In this document: piece by piece, positions 1 through 6,862 of the stretch
Layout: each line of letters opens with the position of its first letter
Position numbering within the stretch: the first letter of the stretch is position 1
The notes under the pieces: generated by a model
What the model saw: only the letters and a program-made list of their open reading frames with translations
The model's database searches: none
What the model was told of the DNA's origin: nothing
From: an uncultured Flavobacteriales bacterium
GTDB lineage: Bacteria; Bacteroidota; Bacteroidia; CAIKAF01
DNA length: 7,506 bases
Direction of reading: 5' to 3'
NCBI GenBank assembly: GCA_937925455.1
Contig: CALEWF010000229.1
Span: 1-7,506 of the forward strand
Program-made: the position numbers and the translations under genes

Positions 1-5
1 ACACC

Positions 6-59
6 AATTATCAGTTATGAATTATCAATTACGAATTATCAATTACGAATTATGAATAC
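6..59. repeat. 14-bp tandem repeat, about four units
   Basis: Four consecutive units of about 14 bases start at 6, 20, 34 and 48. The second and third are identical (AATTATCAATTACG). The first differs at two positions and the last is diverged and slightly short. Each unit is itself close to a pair of 7-mers of the type AATTAYS. The block is non-coding. Similar AATTAC/AATTAT strings occur in Bacteroidota intergenic DNA as far as I remember, but I cannot test copy number here. Confidence 0.85.
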
Positions 60-72
60 TATACAATTATTA

Positions 73-117
73 CATCTTCAAATCAACTCATCTTCAAATC
101 AACTCATCTTCAAATCA
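73..117. repeat. 16-bp tandem repeat, 2.8 units
   Basis: The unit CATCTTCAAATCAACT occurs exactly at 73-88 and 89-104. A third copy at 105-117 matches for 13 bases before diverging. The block lies between the 14-bp repeat and the GC-rich folded element and has no open reading frame. It is probably a slippage-prone intergenic tract, and no function is visible. Confidence 0.85.
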
Positions 118-135
118 TTCACCCTAAAGGGCGTA

Positions 136-279
136 CTGCCGGGGATGGAAGTGGAAAGCCCGCAGGGGCGAAGCCCATGGTGCTGCGGGCAGCAGAGCTG
201 ACGGCAGGAAGATACTGCTGCCCGCTTAGCACCATGTGGCTGAGCCCCGAGGACTTGTAACGAACAGCCCCATAGGCAG
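136..279 (+). ncRNA. Candidate structured RNA, long interrupted hairpin resembling a Bacteroidota intergenic RNA motif
   Basis: This GC-rich island in AT-rich DNA folds almost end to end. The outer stem pairs 136-144 with 268-279, with a 3-base ATA bulge at 272-274. A purine-rich asymmetric loop (145-155 against 257-267) follows. The next stem is 156-160 with 251-256 (one bulged A), then 165-169 with 244-248. A tandem G-A mismatch (170-171 / 242-243) leads into 172-175 with 238-241, 176-184 with 228-236 and 185-195 with 215-225, interrupted only by small bulges at 226-227 and 237. The terminal loop is 196-214. The arms around the internal loop (GATGGAAGTGGAAAG and CTTGTAACGAACAGC) resemble, from memory, a motif common in Bacteroidota intergenic regions, possibly the one called Flavo-1. 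That name is unverified. Strand is taken from the remembered motif orientation and agrees with the downstream operon. It could instead be a repeated DNA element rather than a transcribed RNA. Confidence 0.6.
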
Positions 280-440
280 CCTGTTAATAAAATTTTATAG
301 AAATACAGAGGTTAAATTTTATCATGGTAAACAGTGGCAATAAAATTTAAACAGAAAGAGGATTGTAATCATGCAACATATAAATTGAACATAATCAGAT
401 AGGTAGATTAGTAAGTTAGCATTTGATAATTTTTTTTGAT
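280..440. other. AT-rich intergenic stretch with repeated TAAAATTT-like motifs and an inverted repeat
   Basis: No open reading frame of useful length is present on either strand. A perfect 12-bp palindrome lies at 287-298 (ATAAAATTTTAT). An 11-bp inverted repeat pairs 312-322 with 340-350 around a 17-base loop, and TAAACAG is directly repeated at 328-334 and 348-354. No T-run follows the inverted repeat, so it is not a good terminator. The stretch may hold extra regulator sites or merely reflect base composition. Confidence 0.5.
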
Positions 441-466
441 AAAATAGTATGCATGCATAATATTTT
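441..466. promoter_or_regulatory. 26-bp palindromic operator candidate for the adjacent MarR regulator
   Basis: The sequence from 441 to 466 is its own reverse complement except for one opposed pair (G447/A460). The core at 448-459, TATGCATGCATA, is perfect and is flanked by AAAATA on the left and TATTTT on the right. It ends four bases before the -7 promoter motif and so occupies the position of the promoter spacer. MarR-family dimers typically bind palindromes of about this size overlapping their own promoter. Autorepression is inferred from position and symmetry. Confidence 0.7.
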
Positions 467-470
467 TTGT

Positions 471-478
471 TATCTTTG
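471..478 (+). promoter_or_regulatory. Bacteroidota-type -7 promoter element (TATCTTTG) for the marR-fad operon
   Basis: TATCTTTG is an exact match to the Bacteroidota -7 consensus TAnnTTTG. No good TTTG -33 box lies at the usual spacing, because that position is taken by the palindrome. T-rich runs ending in TTTG at 422-425 and 435-438 are too far upstream. Transcription should begin within a few bases of the GTG start codon at 484, which implies a very short or absent leader. Confidence 0.5.
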
Positions 479-483
479 ACATT

Positions 484-948
484 GTGAAATTAAAAAATAG
501 CATCGATTCAATTCCGCGTGAACAAACGGTGGATTTTCAGATTAAATCTGCATGGCACAGCATTAACCGTATGTATAATCAGCAGGCAGTGCAATATGAT
601 CTTACTACATCAATAGGTTTTGTTTTACTGAACATAGATTCGAAAAATGGAACACCGGCTACAAAAATTGCTCCCTTGTTGGGGATGGAGCCTCGTAGTT
701 TGAGCCGAATGCTGAAAAGCCTAGAAGAAAAAGGGTTGATATATCGTAAGACCGATGCAAATGATAAACGATTTGTTAAGATATACTTAACCGAATTGGG
801 AAAAGAAAAAAAAGATATTGCAAAGAAAAGCGTAAAACGATTTAATCAGATTATACGAAATGAAATTCCTGAAGAAAAATTACGCATTTTTTTTGAAGTA
901 TTAGCAAACATTCATTCAATCATAGAAAGTAATCATATTTTTAATTAA
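484..948 (+). CDS. MarR-family transcriptional regulator of the fatty acid beta-oxidation operon
   Basis: This 154-residue protein has the size and layout of a MarR winged helix-turn-helix dimer. Helical dimerisation segments lie at about 15-50 and 110-150. The DNA-binding domain is at 57-105: TPATKIAPLLGMEP, then the recognition helix RSLSRMLKSLEEKGL at about 71-85, then a wing around 87-103 with the usual R...D...R...LT pattern leading into the conserved ELGKEK. The start is GTG at 484. It is the first usual start after the in-frame stop at 445-447, and the next in-frame ATG (residue 30) would remove the first dimerisation helix. No Shine-Dalgarno sequence is visible. The gene leads the fad operon, only 12 bases before fadN, and a palindrome overlaps its promoter. 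Its likely job is therefore repression of itself and the fad genes, relieved by acyl-CoA or a fatty acid. The family assignment is firm; the ligand is inferred. Confidence 0.9.
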   Translation: MKLKNSIDSIPREQTVDFQIKSAWHSINRMYNQQAVQYDLTTSIGFVLLNIDSKNGTPATKIAPLLGMEPRSLSRMLKSLEEKGLIYRKTDANDKRFVKIYLTELGKEKKDIAKKSVKRFNQIIRNEIPEEKLRIFFEVLANIHSIIESNHIFN

Positions 949-960
949 AACTAAAAACAC

Positions 961-3429
961 ATGGAAACAACGACCATGCAAAATTCAACAACAACAGCAA
1001 CTTTTCAAGCAGGTTCAATCTTGAACCGAAAAATTCGCAAAGCAGCTGTTTTGGGTTCGGGTGTAATGGGTTCGCAAATCGCTATGCACTTCGCCAACAT
1101 TGGTCTGGAAGTAATACTGCTTGACATCGTACCGTTTGAACTTACCGAAGAAGAAAAAGCCAAAGGACTTACTTTTGAACATAAACAGGTACGAAATCGC
1201 ATAGTGAACAATGCGTTTCAGCAGGCATTGAAACTTAGTCCCAATCCATTATATCATAAAAAATTTGCTAATCGCATCAGGCTTGGAAACTTTGATGATG
1301 ACATGAAACTAATTGCTGATGCAGATTGGATTATCGAAGTGGTGGTAGAACGCTTAGATATTAAGCAGCAGGTATTTGAAAAAGTAGAAAAATACCGAAA
1401 GCCCGGCACGTTCATTACATCGAATACATCTGGTATTCCTATGGAAATGCTCATTCAGGGAAGAAGTGAAGATTTTCAGAAATATTTCTGCGGAACGCAT
1501 TTCTTTAATCCGCCTCGCTATTTGAAGTTGTTAGAAATTATTCCATCTTCAAAAACACATCCGGAGGTAATTCAATTCTTCATGAATTATGGAGAGAAGT
1601 TTTTAGGAAAAACCACCGTATTGTGTAAAGATACGCCTGCTTTTATTGCCAATCGTATTGGGGTATTCAGCATCATGGCATTGTTTCACATGGTGAATGA
1701 ATTAGGTCTTACGCCCGAAGAGATTGATAAACTTACCGGACCGGTAATTGGTGGTGCCAAATCAGCTACTTTCCGAACAGCTGATGTAGTGGGGCTTGAC
1801 ACACTGGTAAATGTTGCCAAAGGTCTCCAAGCCAATTTACCCCATGATGAGGCTAAGGATAAGTTTGTATTACCATCTTTCCTCGAAAAAATGATAGAAA
1901 ACAAGTGGCTGGGACAAAAAACAAAACAAGGTTTTTACAAGAAAGTTACCAATTCAGACGGCTCATCGGAGATTTTATCACTTGATTTTAAAACCTTGGA
2001 ATATGTGCCTCAAAAAAAGGTAAAATTTGCAACCTTAGAAGCTACTAAAACCATAGATAAGTTAGCTGATCGCTTCCCGGTATTGTTAGCTGGTAAAGAT
2101 GCCGCGGGTATTTTCTACCGAAAGTATTTCTATACCTTATTCCAATATGTTTCTAATCGTATTCCCGAAATCAGTGATGAATTGTATCGGGTAGATGATG
2201 CTATGAGTGCTGGATTTGGCTGGGCTATGGGACCATTCCGAGTATGGGATGCCATAGGTGTTGAAAAAGCCGTGAAAGGAATGGAAGAGCTTGGAGCAAA
2301 GCCGGCTCAATGGGTTTATGATATGTTGGCAGCAGGCTATACTTCTTTTTACAAAATGGAAGGTTCCAAAAAAATGTTTTATGATGTAGCCTCTAAAACT
2401 TACAAAGCTATACCTGGCCAAGATCAATTTATCATATTACAAAATCTGAAAGGGGAGAAAAAAGTATGGGGTAATAGCGGAACAACCTTGATTGACATAG
2501 GCGATGGTGTTTTGAATCTTGAATTTCACACCAAGATGAATTCTATTGGTTCAGAAATAATATCCGGTGTGAATAAAGCCATTGATATAGCTGAGCAGCA
2601 AGGTTGGAAAGGATTGGTGATTGCCAATGAAGGAGAGAATTTCTCTGCCGGTGCTAACCTGGCCATGATTATGATGCTGGCTATTGAACAAGAATGGGAT
2701 GAATTAAATTATGCAGTGAAAGCATTCCAAAACATGACCATGCGCCTTCGCTATTCTTCCATTCCGGTAGTTGTAGCGCCGCATGGATTGACGCTAGGTG
2801 GTGGATGCGAAATGTGTTTGCATGCAGATGCCGTGGTAGCATCAACCGAAACATATATTGGCTTAGTTGAAGTGGGGGTTGGTGTAATTCCGGGCGGAGG
2901 CGGAACTAAAGAGTTTGCGGTTCGTTTATCCGATGAGCTAATGGAAGGCGATATTCGTATCAATCGTTTGAGAGAACGTTTCCTTACCATTGGTATGGCT
3001 AAAGTGGCAACCTCAGGCTGGGAAGCATTTGATTTAGGTATTTTCCGTCCCGGATTTGATAAAGTAGTAGTAAGCCGTTCCCGTCAGATAGCTGAAGCAA
3101 AGCGTAAAGTAATTGATTTATATGAAGCGGGCTATACCCAACCTATTCCACGTACTGATATTACCATAATGGGTAAAGAAGGTTTGGGTATTGTATATGC
3201 CGGTGCCAACTCAATGTTAGCAGGTCATTATATTTCAGAGCATGATGCATTGATCAGTCAAAAACTGGGCTATGTATTATGTGGAGGCGATCTTTCTGAG
3301 CGTACACAAGTGAGTGAACAGTATTTGTTGGATTTGGAAAGAGAGGCCTTCCTTAGCTTATTGGGAACTCGCAAAACATTGGAAAGAATTCAGTACATGC
3401 TCAAGAATGGCAAACCGCTAAGAAATTAA
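961..3429 (+). CDS. fadN: Bifunctional 3-hydroxyacyl-CoA dehydrogenase / enoyl-CoA hydratase (FadN type)
   Basis: This 822-residue cytoplasmic enzyme performs the two middle steps of beta-oxidation: hydration of trans-2-enoyl-CoA, then NAD-dependent oxidation of 3-hydroxyacyl-CoA. The dehydrogenase half comes first. Its Rossmann glycines are G32, G34 and G37 (GSGVMG), the SNTSG loop is at 154-158, the catalytic His180 is in GTHFFNP with partner Glu192, and KDTPAFIANRIG is at 223-234. The C-terminal dehydrogenase domain covers about 225-430. The crotonase half (about 500-720) has the oxyanion segments FSAGANL (561-567) and LGGGCE (612-617). Glu617 and Glu637 fall at the spacing of the two catalytic glutamates of mitochondrial enoyl-CoA hydratase. 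This domain order is the reverse of Escherichia coli FadB/FadJ and matches Bacillus FadN (about 790 residues), down to the C-terminal GKPLRN. An N-terminal extension of about 20 residues is low-complexity, and Met6 is an alternative start. It is the second gene of the operon. Confidence 0.95.
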   Translation: METTTMQNSTTTATFQAGSILNRKIRKAAVLGSGVMGSQIAMHFANIGLEVILLDIVPFELTEEEKAKGLTFEHKQVRNRIVNNAFQQALKLSPNPLYHKKFANRIRLGNFDDDMKLIADADWIIEVVVERLDIKQQVFEKVEKYRKPGTFITSNTSGIPMEMLIQGRSEDFQKYFCGTHFFNPPRYLKLLEIIPSSKTHPEVIQFFMNYGEKFLGKTTVLCKDTPAFIANRIGVFSIMALFHMVNELGLTPEEIDKLTGPVIGGAKSATFRTADVVGLDTLVNVAKGLQANLPHDEAKDKFVLPSFLEKMIENKWLGQKTKQGFYKKVTNSDGSSEILSLDFKTLEYVPQKKVKFATLEATKTIDKLADRFPVLLAGKDAAGIFYRKYFYTLFQYVSNRIPEISDELYRVDDAMSAGFGWAMGPFRVWDAIGVEKAVKGMEELGAKPAQWVYDMLAAGYTSFYKMEGSKKMFYDVASKTYKAIPGQDQFIILQNLKGEKKVWGNSGTTLIDIGDGVLNLEFHTKMNSIGSEIISGVNKAIDIAEQQGWKGLVIANEGENFSAGANLAMIMMLAIEQEWDELNYAVKAFQNMTMRLRYSSIPVVVAPHGLTLGGGCEMCLHADAVVASTETYIGLVEVGVGVIPGGGGTKEFAVRLSDELMEGDIRINRLRERFLTIGMAKVATSGWEAFDLGIFRPGFDKVVVSRSRQIAEAKRKVIDLYEAGYTQPIPRTDITIMGKEGLGIVYAGANSMLAGHYISEHDALISQKLGYVLCGGDLSERTQVSEQYLLDLEREAFLSLLGTRKTLERIQYMLKNGKPLRN

Positions 3430-3475
3430 TTCAGTCTATTTTACAATTTTCAAAAACCATAAAAATTTAATCGTT

Positions 3476-4657
3476 ATGCAAACAGCATATATTGTAGCAG
3501 GATACAGAACAGCCGTAGCTAAAGCGCCTCGGGGTAAATTACGTTTCAGAAGACCCGATGATAATGCAGCTGATGTAATTAAACATCTGATTGCTCAATT
3601 TCCACAATTAGATAAAAAAAGAATAGATGATGTAATTGTAGGTAATGCTACCCCCGAAGCTGAGCAAGGCTTGAATATGGGCAGGATGATATCTTTGATG
3701 GGATTAAACATTGAAGATGTGCCCGGTATGACGGTAAACAGATATTGTGCCTCGGGATTAGAAACTATTGCGATAGCAACAGCAAAAATACAAACCGGAT
3801 TAGCAGATTGTATTATAGCCGGTGGTGCTGAAAGTATGAGTCCTATTCCATTTGGAGGTTGGAGAATTGTACCTAATCCAGATTTGGCAAAAGAACATCC
3901 ATCCTATTTCTGGGGGATGGGTTTAACTGCTGAGGAAGTAGCCCGCCGATATAAAGTATCCAGAGAAGATCAAGACTTGTTTGGGTATAATTCGCATTTA
4001 AAAGCTATTGCAGCTATAAAAGAAGGAAGATTTAAAGATGATATAGTACCTATTACAGTAAAAGAAACCTACTTGGATGAAAATGGGAAAAAACAAACAA
4101 GAGAATATGTATTTGATACAGATGAAGGTCCACGAGCAGATACAACCTTAGAAGCTTTATCAAAACTGAAACCCGTATTTGATGCTCAAGGAACGGTAAC
4201 CGCTGGAAATGCATCTCAAACATCTGATGGTGCTGCTTTTGTACTGGTAATGTCTGAACGGATGGTAAAAGAATTAAATATTACACCGATAGCACGTATG
4301 GTATCTTATGGCGTTAATGGATTAGAGCCAGCCATCATGGGTGTAGGACCAATCTACGCTATACCTAATGCACTGAAACGTGCCGGATTACAATTAAAAG
4401 ACATTGATTTGATTGAGCTAAATGAAGCCTTTGCATCGCAAGCAATTGCTATTCAACGGGAGTTGGATATTAATCCAGACATTTTAAATGTTAATGGAGG
4501 TGCCATTGCATTAGGTCATCCGCTGGGTTGCACTGGAGGAAAACTTACCGTTCAAGTAATCAATGAGCTTCGACGCCGCAAGAAAAAATATGGCATGGTA
4601 ACCATGTGTGTAGGTACCGGCCAAGGCGCTGCTGGAATTTTTGAATTATTAAATTAA
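3476..4657 (+). CDS. fadA: Acetyl-CoA C-acyltransferase (3-ketoacyl-CoA thiolase)
   Basis: At 393 residues this is a standard-length degradative thiolase. It cleaves 3-ketoacyl-CoA with free CoA into acetyl-CoA and an acyl-CoA two carbons shorter. The catalytic nucleophile is Cys91 in NRYCASGLET. His348 in GGAIALGHPLG and Cys378 in CVGTGQGAAG complete the active site, and the NEAFA loop is at 316-320. AGNASQTSDGAA (243-254) is the conserved segment ahead of the C-terminal thiolase domain. All catalytic residues are intact, so the enzyme should be active. The ATG at 3476 gives the normal MQTAYIVAGYRT N-terminus expected of thiolases. It follows fadN by 46 AT-rich bases with no terminator and precedes fadE by 21, so co-transcription is likely. 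Together with FadN it probably forms or cooperates in a trifunctional-type assembly, although this is inferred. The closest remembered relative is Bacillus FadA (YusK). Confidence 0.95.
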   Translation: MQTAYIVAGYRTAVAKAPRGKLRFRRPDDNAADVIKHLIAQFPQLDKKRIDDVIVGNATPEAEQGLNMGRMISLMGLNIEDVPGMTVNRYCASGLETIAIATAKIQTGLADCIIAGGAESMSPIPFGGWRIVPNPDLAKEHPSYFWGMGLTAEEVARRYKVSREDQDLFGYNSHLKAIAAIKEGRFKDDIVPITVKETYLDENGKKQTREYVFDTDEGPRADTTLEALSKLKPVFDAQGTVTAGNASQTSDGAAFVLVMSERMVKELNITPIARMVSYGVNGLEPAIMGVGPIYAIPNALKRAGLQLKDIDLIELNEAFASQAIAIQRELDINPDILNVNGGAIALGHPLGCTGGKLTVQVINELRRRKKKYGMVTMCVGTGQGAAGIFELLN

Positions 4658-4678
4658 ACTTAAAATAAATCATAATTT

Positions 4679-6478
4679 ATGGAAACAACAGAAATTAAAA
4701 AAACTGCTCTTAAAGGTGGAGAGTGGCTCATAAAAGAAACAGATTACAAGGATGTTTTTATTCCGGAAGAATTTGATGAAGAGCAACGTATGATTGCTCA
4801 AACTTGTTTTGATTTTATTAATAGCGAAGTCTATCCTCTTGTAGAACGCCTGGATAGCATGCAGGAGCCTGAACTCATGCCACGTTTGCTGGATAAAGCC
4901 GGTGAATTGGGATTATTAGGGATAAATATTCCCGAACAATATGGAGGATTTGGTAAAAACTTTGTAACCGGTATGTTAGCTACCGAAGTTTTGGGTGCTG
5001 CTCATTCATTTGCTGTTGCAGTTTCAGCACATATTGGAATAGGAACTCTACCTATTTTATTATATGGTAACGATGAGCAAAAAGCAAAGTATTTACCCAA
5101 GCTGGCTACTGGCGAGTGGAAAGCCAGCTATTGTTTAACGGAGCCCGGCTCTGGTTCAGATGCTAACTCAGGTAAAACAAAAGCAATTCCTACTCCCGAT
5201 GGTAAGTATTACATCATCAATGGGCAAAAAATGTGGATTACCAACGCCGGATTTGCTGATATCTTCATTGTATTTGCAAAAATTGAAGATGACGAAAATC
5301 TTTCTGCTTTCATTGTAGAGAAATCATTTGGAGGAATTCGTCTGAATGCTGAAGAGAAAAAGATGGGTATTAAAGGTTCTTCTACCCGTCAAGTATTTTT
5401 TGAAGATTGTAAAGTACCGGCAGAAAACCTTTTGTCAACTCGTGGTAATGGATTTAAAATTGCCGTGAATATCCTTAACATTGGTCGTATCAAGCTTTCT
5501 GCTGCCGCTGTGGGTGCTTCTAAAAAGGTGATATCTACAGCAGTGAATTATGCTAATGAACGCATTCAGTTTGGTCGTCCTATTTCAAAATATGGGGCTA
5601 TTCGTCATAAATTAGCAGAAATGGCTATTCGCACTTTCGGTGCAGAATCTGCTACCTATCGTGCCAGTCAGGACATCGAAAACCGTATTGAAGCCTATCG
5701 GGCTGAAGGCATGGACCATGCACAGGCTGAATTAAAAGGTGTTGAGCAGTTTGCCATCGAATGTGCCATGATGAAAGTAGAAGGTTCTGAAACTTTGGAT
5801 TACGTGGTAGATGAAGGGGTTCAGATTTACGGAGGTATGGGATACTCTGCTGAAGCTCCGATGGATCGTGCTTATCGCGATGCCCGTATCAATCGAATCT
5901 TTGAAGGTACTAACGAAATTAACCGCATGCTAACGGTAGATATGATCTTAAAACGTGCCATGAAAGGCGAATTAGATTTGATGGGTCCGGCTCAGGCTGT
6001 AGCTAATGAACTTATGGGAATTCCTGACTTCGGAGATGACTCCAACGAATTATTTGCTGCTGAAAAGAAAGCCATTGTGAATTTCAAGAAGGCCATCTTA
6101 TTGGTAGCCGGTGCAGCCGTTCAAAAACTTATGATGCAATTGGCTAAAGAGCAAGAAATATTGATGAATATTGCTGATATGGCTATCAAAACTTACGTCG
6201 CTGAGTCTGTATTGCTGCGTGTGCAGAAGTTAGTGGATATGAAAGGACAGTCTGCATGCCAAGAATATATTGACATGATGAAAGTAACATTTAATGATGC
6301 AGCTGATAATCTATGGGTGATTGGAAAGACTGCCATCAATTCTTTTGCAGAAGGAGATGAGCAAAAGATGATGACCATCGGGTTAAAGCGGTTTACCAAA
6401 TATGAAGCAATAAACACAAAAGAAGCACGTCAGCGTATAGCACAAAAATTGATTGCTGAAAATAAATACTGCTTCTAA
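4679..6478 (+). CDS. fadE: Acyl-CoA dehydrogenase with C-terminal extension (FadE / VLCAD-like)
   Basis: This 599-residue flavoenzyme catalyses the first oxidation of beta-oxidation, from acyl-CoA to trans-2-enoyl-CoA, and normally passes electrons to electron-transfer flavoprotein. The N-terminal helical domain runs to about 145. The FAD/substrate signatures YCLTEPGSGSDA (151-162) and MWITNAGFAD (185-194) follow. The helical C-terminal domain includes R299 and the GGMGYSAEAPMDRAYRDARI region (385-404). The catalytic base is Glu409 in IFEGTNEINR, the same place as in medium- and very-long-chain enzymes. About 170 further residues (430-599) form the extra helical domain seen in VLCAD/ACAD9 and in Bacillus FadE (about 594 residues), which points to long-chain substrates. 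The ATG at 4679 gives a normal-length protein. No Shine-Dalgarno is present, as usual in Bacteroidota. It is the last gene of the operon and is followed by a strong terminator. No etfAB genes are in the window. Confidence 0.95.
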   Translation: METTEIKKTALKGGEWLIKETDYKDVFIPEEFDEEQRMIAQTCFDFINSEVYPLVERLDSMQEPELMPRLLDKAGELGLLGINIPEQYGGFGKNFVTGMLATEVLGAAHSFAVAVSAHIGIGTLPILLYGNDEQKAKYLPKLATGEWKASYCLTEPGSGSDANSGKTKAIPTPDGKYYIINGQKMWITNAGFADIFIVFAKIEDDENLSAFIVEKSFGGIRLNAEEKKMGIKGSSTRQVFFEDCKVPAENLLSTRGNGFKIAVNILNIGRIKLSAAAVGASKKVISTAVNYANERIQFGRPISKYGAIRHKLAEMAIRTFGAESATYRASQDIENRIEAYRAEGMDHAQAELKGVEQFAIECAMMKVEGSETLDYVVDEGVQIYGGMGYSAEAPMDRAYRDARINRIFEGTNEINRMLTVDMILKRAMKGELDLMGPAQAVANELMGIPDFGDDSNELFAAEKKAIVNFKKAILLVAGAAVQKLMMQLAKEQEILMNIADMAIKTYVAESVLLRVQKLVDMKGQSACQEYIDMMKVTFNDAADNLWVIGKTAINSFAEGDEQKMMTIGLKRFTKYEAINTKEARQRIAQKLIAENKYCF

Positions 6479-6500
6479 TTAGCTTTTCTTAGAATTATGA

Positions 6501-6533
6501 CAAAACCTCGGCATTGCCGAGGTTTTGTTTTTT
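6501..6533 (+). terminator. Rho-independent terminator of the marR-fadNAE operon
   Basis: A perfect 12-bp stem pairs 6501-6512 (CAAAACCTCGGC) with 6516-6527 across a 3-base ATT loop, followed at once by six T residues (6528-6533). It begins 22 bases after the fadE stop. On the opposite strand the stem is not followed by a T-run, so it should work mainly on + strand transcripts. Confidence 0.93.
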
Positions 6534-6537
6534 AGTT

Positions 6538-6545
6538 TACCTTTG
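6538..6545 (+). promoter_or_regulatory. Bacteroidota-type -7 promoter element (TACCTTTG) for tatA
   Basis: TACCTTTG matches TAnnTTTG exactly, 22 bases ahead of the tatA ATG. The best -33 candidate is ATTG at 6513-6516, about 21 bases upstream, within the loop and descending arm of the terminator hairpin. Transcription would start near 6550, giving a leader of under 20 bases. An alternative -7 at 6555-6562 (TATTTTTA) is a weaker match. Confidence 0.5.
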
Positions 6546-6567
6546 CTAATAGTTTATTTTTACATCT

Positions 6568-6855
6568 ATGCACATGCTATTACTTTTTGATATAAGTGGT
6601 GGAGAAATTCTTGTTGTGGTTTTATTTGTGCTGATTTTTTTTGGTTCTAAAAACATACCGGAATTGATGCGGGGCTTGGGAAGAGGAATGCGGGAATTTA
6701 AAAATGCCACACAGTCCATTCAACGGGAAATTCAGGAAAGCGCTGATAAAGCGAAAAATAAAATTTCATTACCATTAGATCAGCAATTAGATGAAATGGA
6801 TAATGAAATTAAAAAAATTGAGGAGGACATACGTAAAGATCATTCGTCAAAATAA
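6568..6855 (+). CDS. tatA: Sec-independent twin-arginine translocase subunit TatA/TatE family
   Basis: This 95-residue protein has the standard TatA plan: a very short N-terminal periplasmic segment with a polar Gly-Gly-Glu at 11-13, one transmembrane helix at about 14-25 (ILVVVLFVLIFF), the FG hinge at 25-26, then the amphipathic helix with IPELMRGLGRGMREFKNA (30-47). The tail is highly charged, with a likely coiled coil at about 72-90 (DEMDNEIKKIEEDIRK). TatA oligomers form the pore-like element through which folded twin-arginine substrates cross the inner membrane. A fuller N-terminus uses ATG 6568; Met3 at 6574 is an equally plausible start and loses only two residues. It has its own promoter behind the fad terminator and is not obviously linked to beta-oxidation. 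No tatC is in the window. TatB cannot be strictly excluded, but the short tail and glycine-rich helix favour TatA. Confidence 0.93.
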   Translation: MHMLLLFDISGGEILVVVLFVLIFFGSKNIPELMRGLGRGMREFKNATQSIQREIQESADKAKNKISLPLDQQLDEMDNEIKKIEEDIRKDHSSK

Positions 6856-6862
6856 AATCTTT

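Noticed and set aside
73..117. CRISPR-like array from the 16-bp repeats
   Set aside because: The units are directly adjacent with no spacers, and no cas genes are present.
170..243. Kink-turn suggested by the tandem G-A mismatch in the folded element
   Set aside because: A kink-turn needs a bulge of about three bases next to the G-A pairs. Here the mismatch lies between two continuous helices with no such bulge.
312..350. Inverted repeat read as a terminator of an upstream gene
   Set aside because: The stem is nearly all A-T and has no following T-run, so it would be a very weak terminator.
806..813. An eight-A run in the MarR gene, considered as a slippage or phase-variation site
   Set aside because: It encodes ordinary Lys residues in an AT-rich gene. 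The frame stays open with normal MarR sequence on both sides, and nothing points to programmed frameshifting.
1005..2990. Several - strand open frames of 66-96 codons inside fadN
   Set aside because: They lie antisense to a fully conserved enzyme, have no recognisable domains and show the Ser/Pro-rich composition typical of shadow frames.
6193..6417. A 74-codon - strand frame inside the fadE C-terminal domain
   Set aside because: It is antisense to a conserved coding region, with no promoter, family resemblance or coding signal.
6635..6642. An eight-T run in tatA, considered as a contingency tract
   Set aside because: It simply encodes Ile-Phe-Phe at the end of the transmembrane helix; runs of this length are expected at this base composition.
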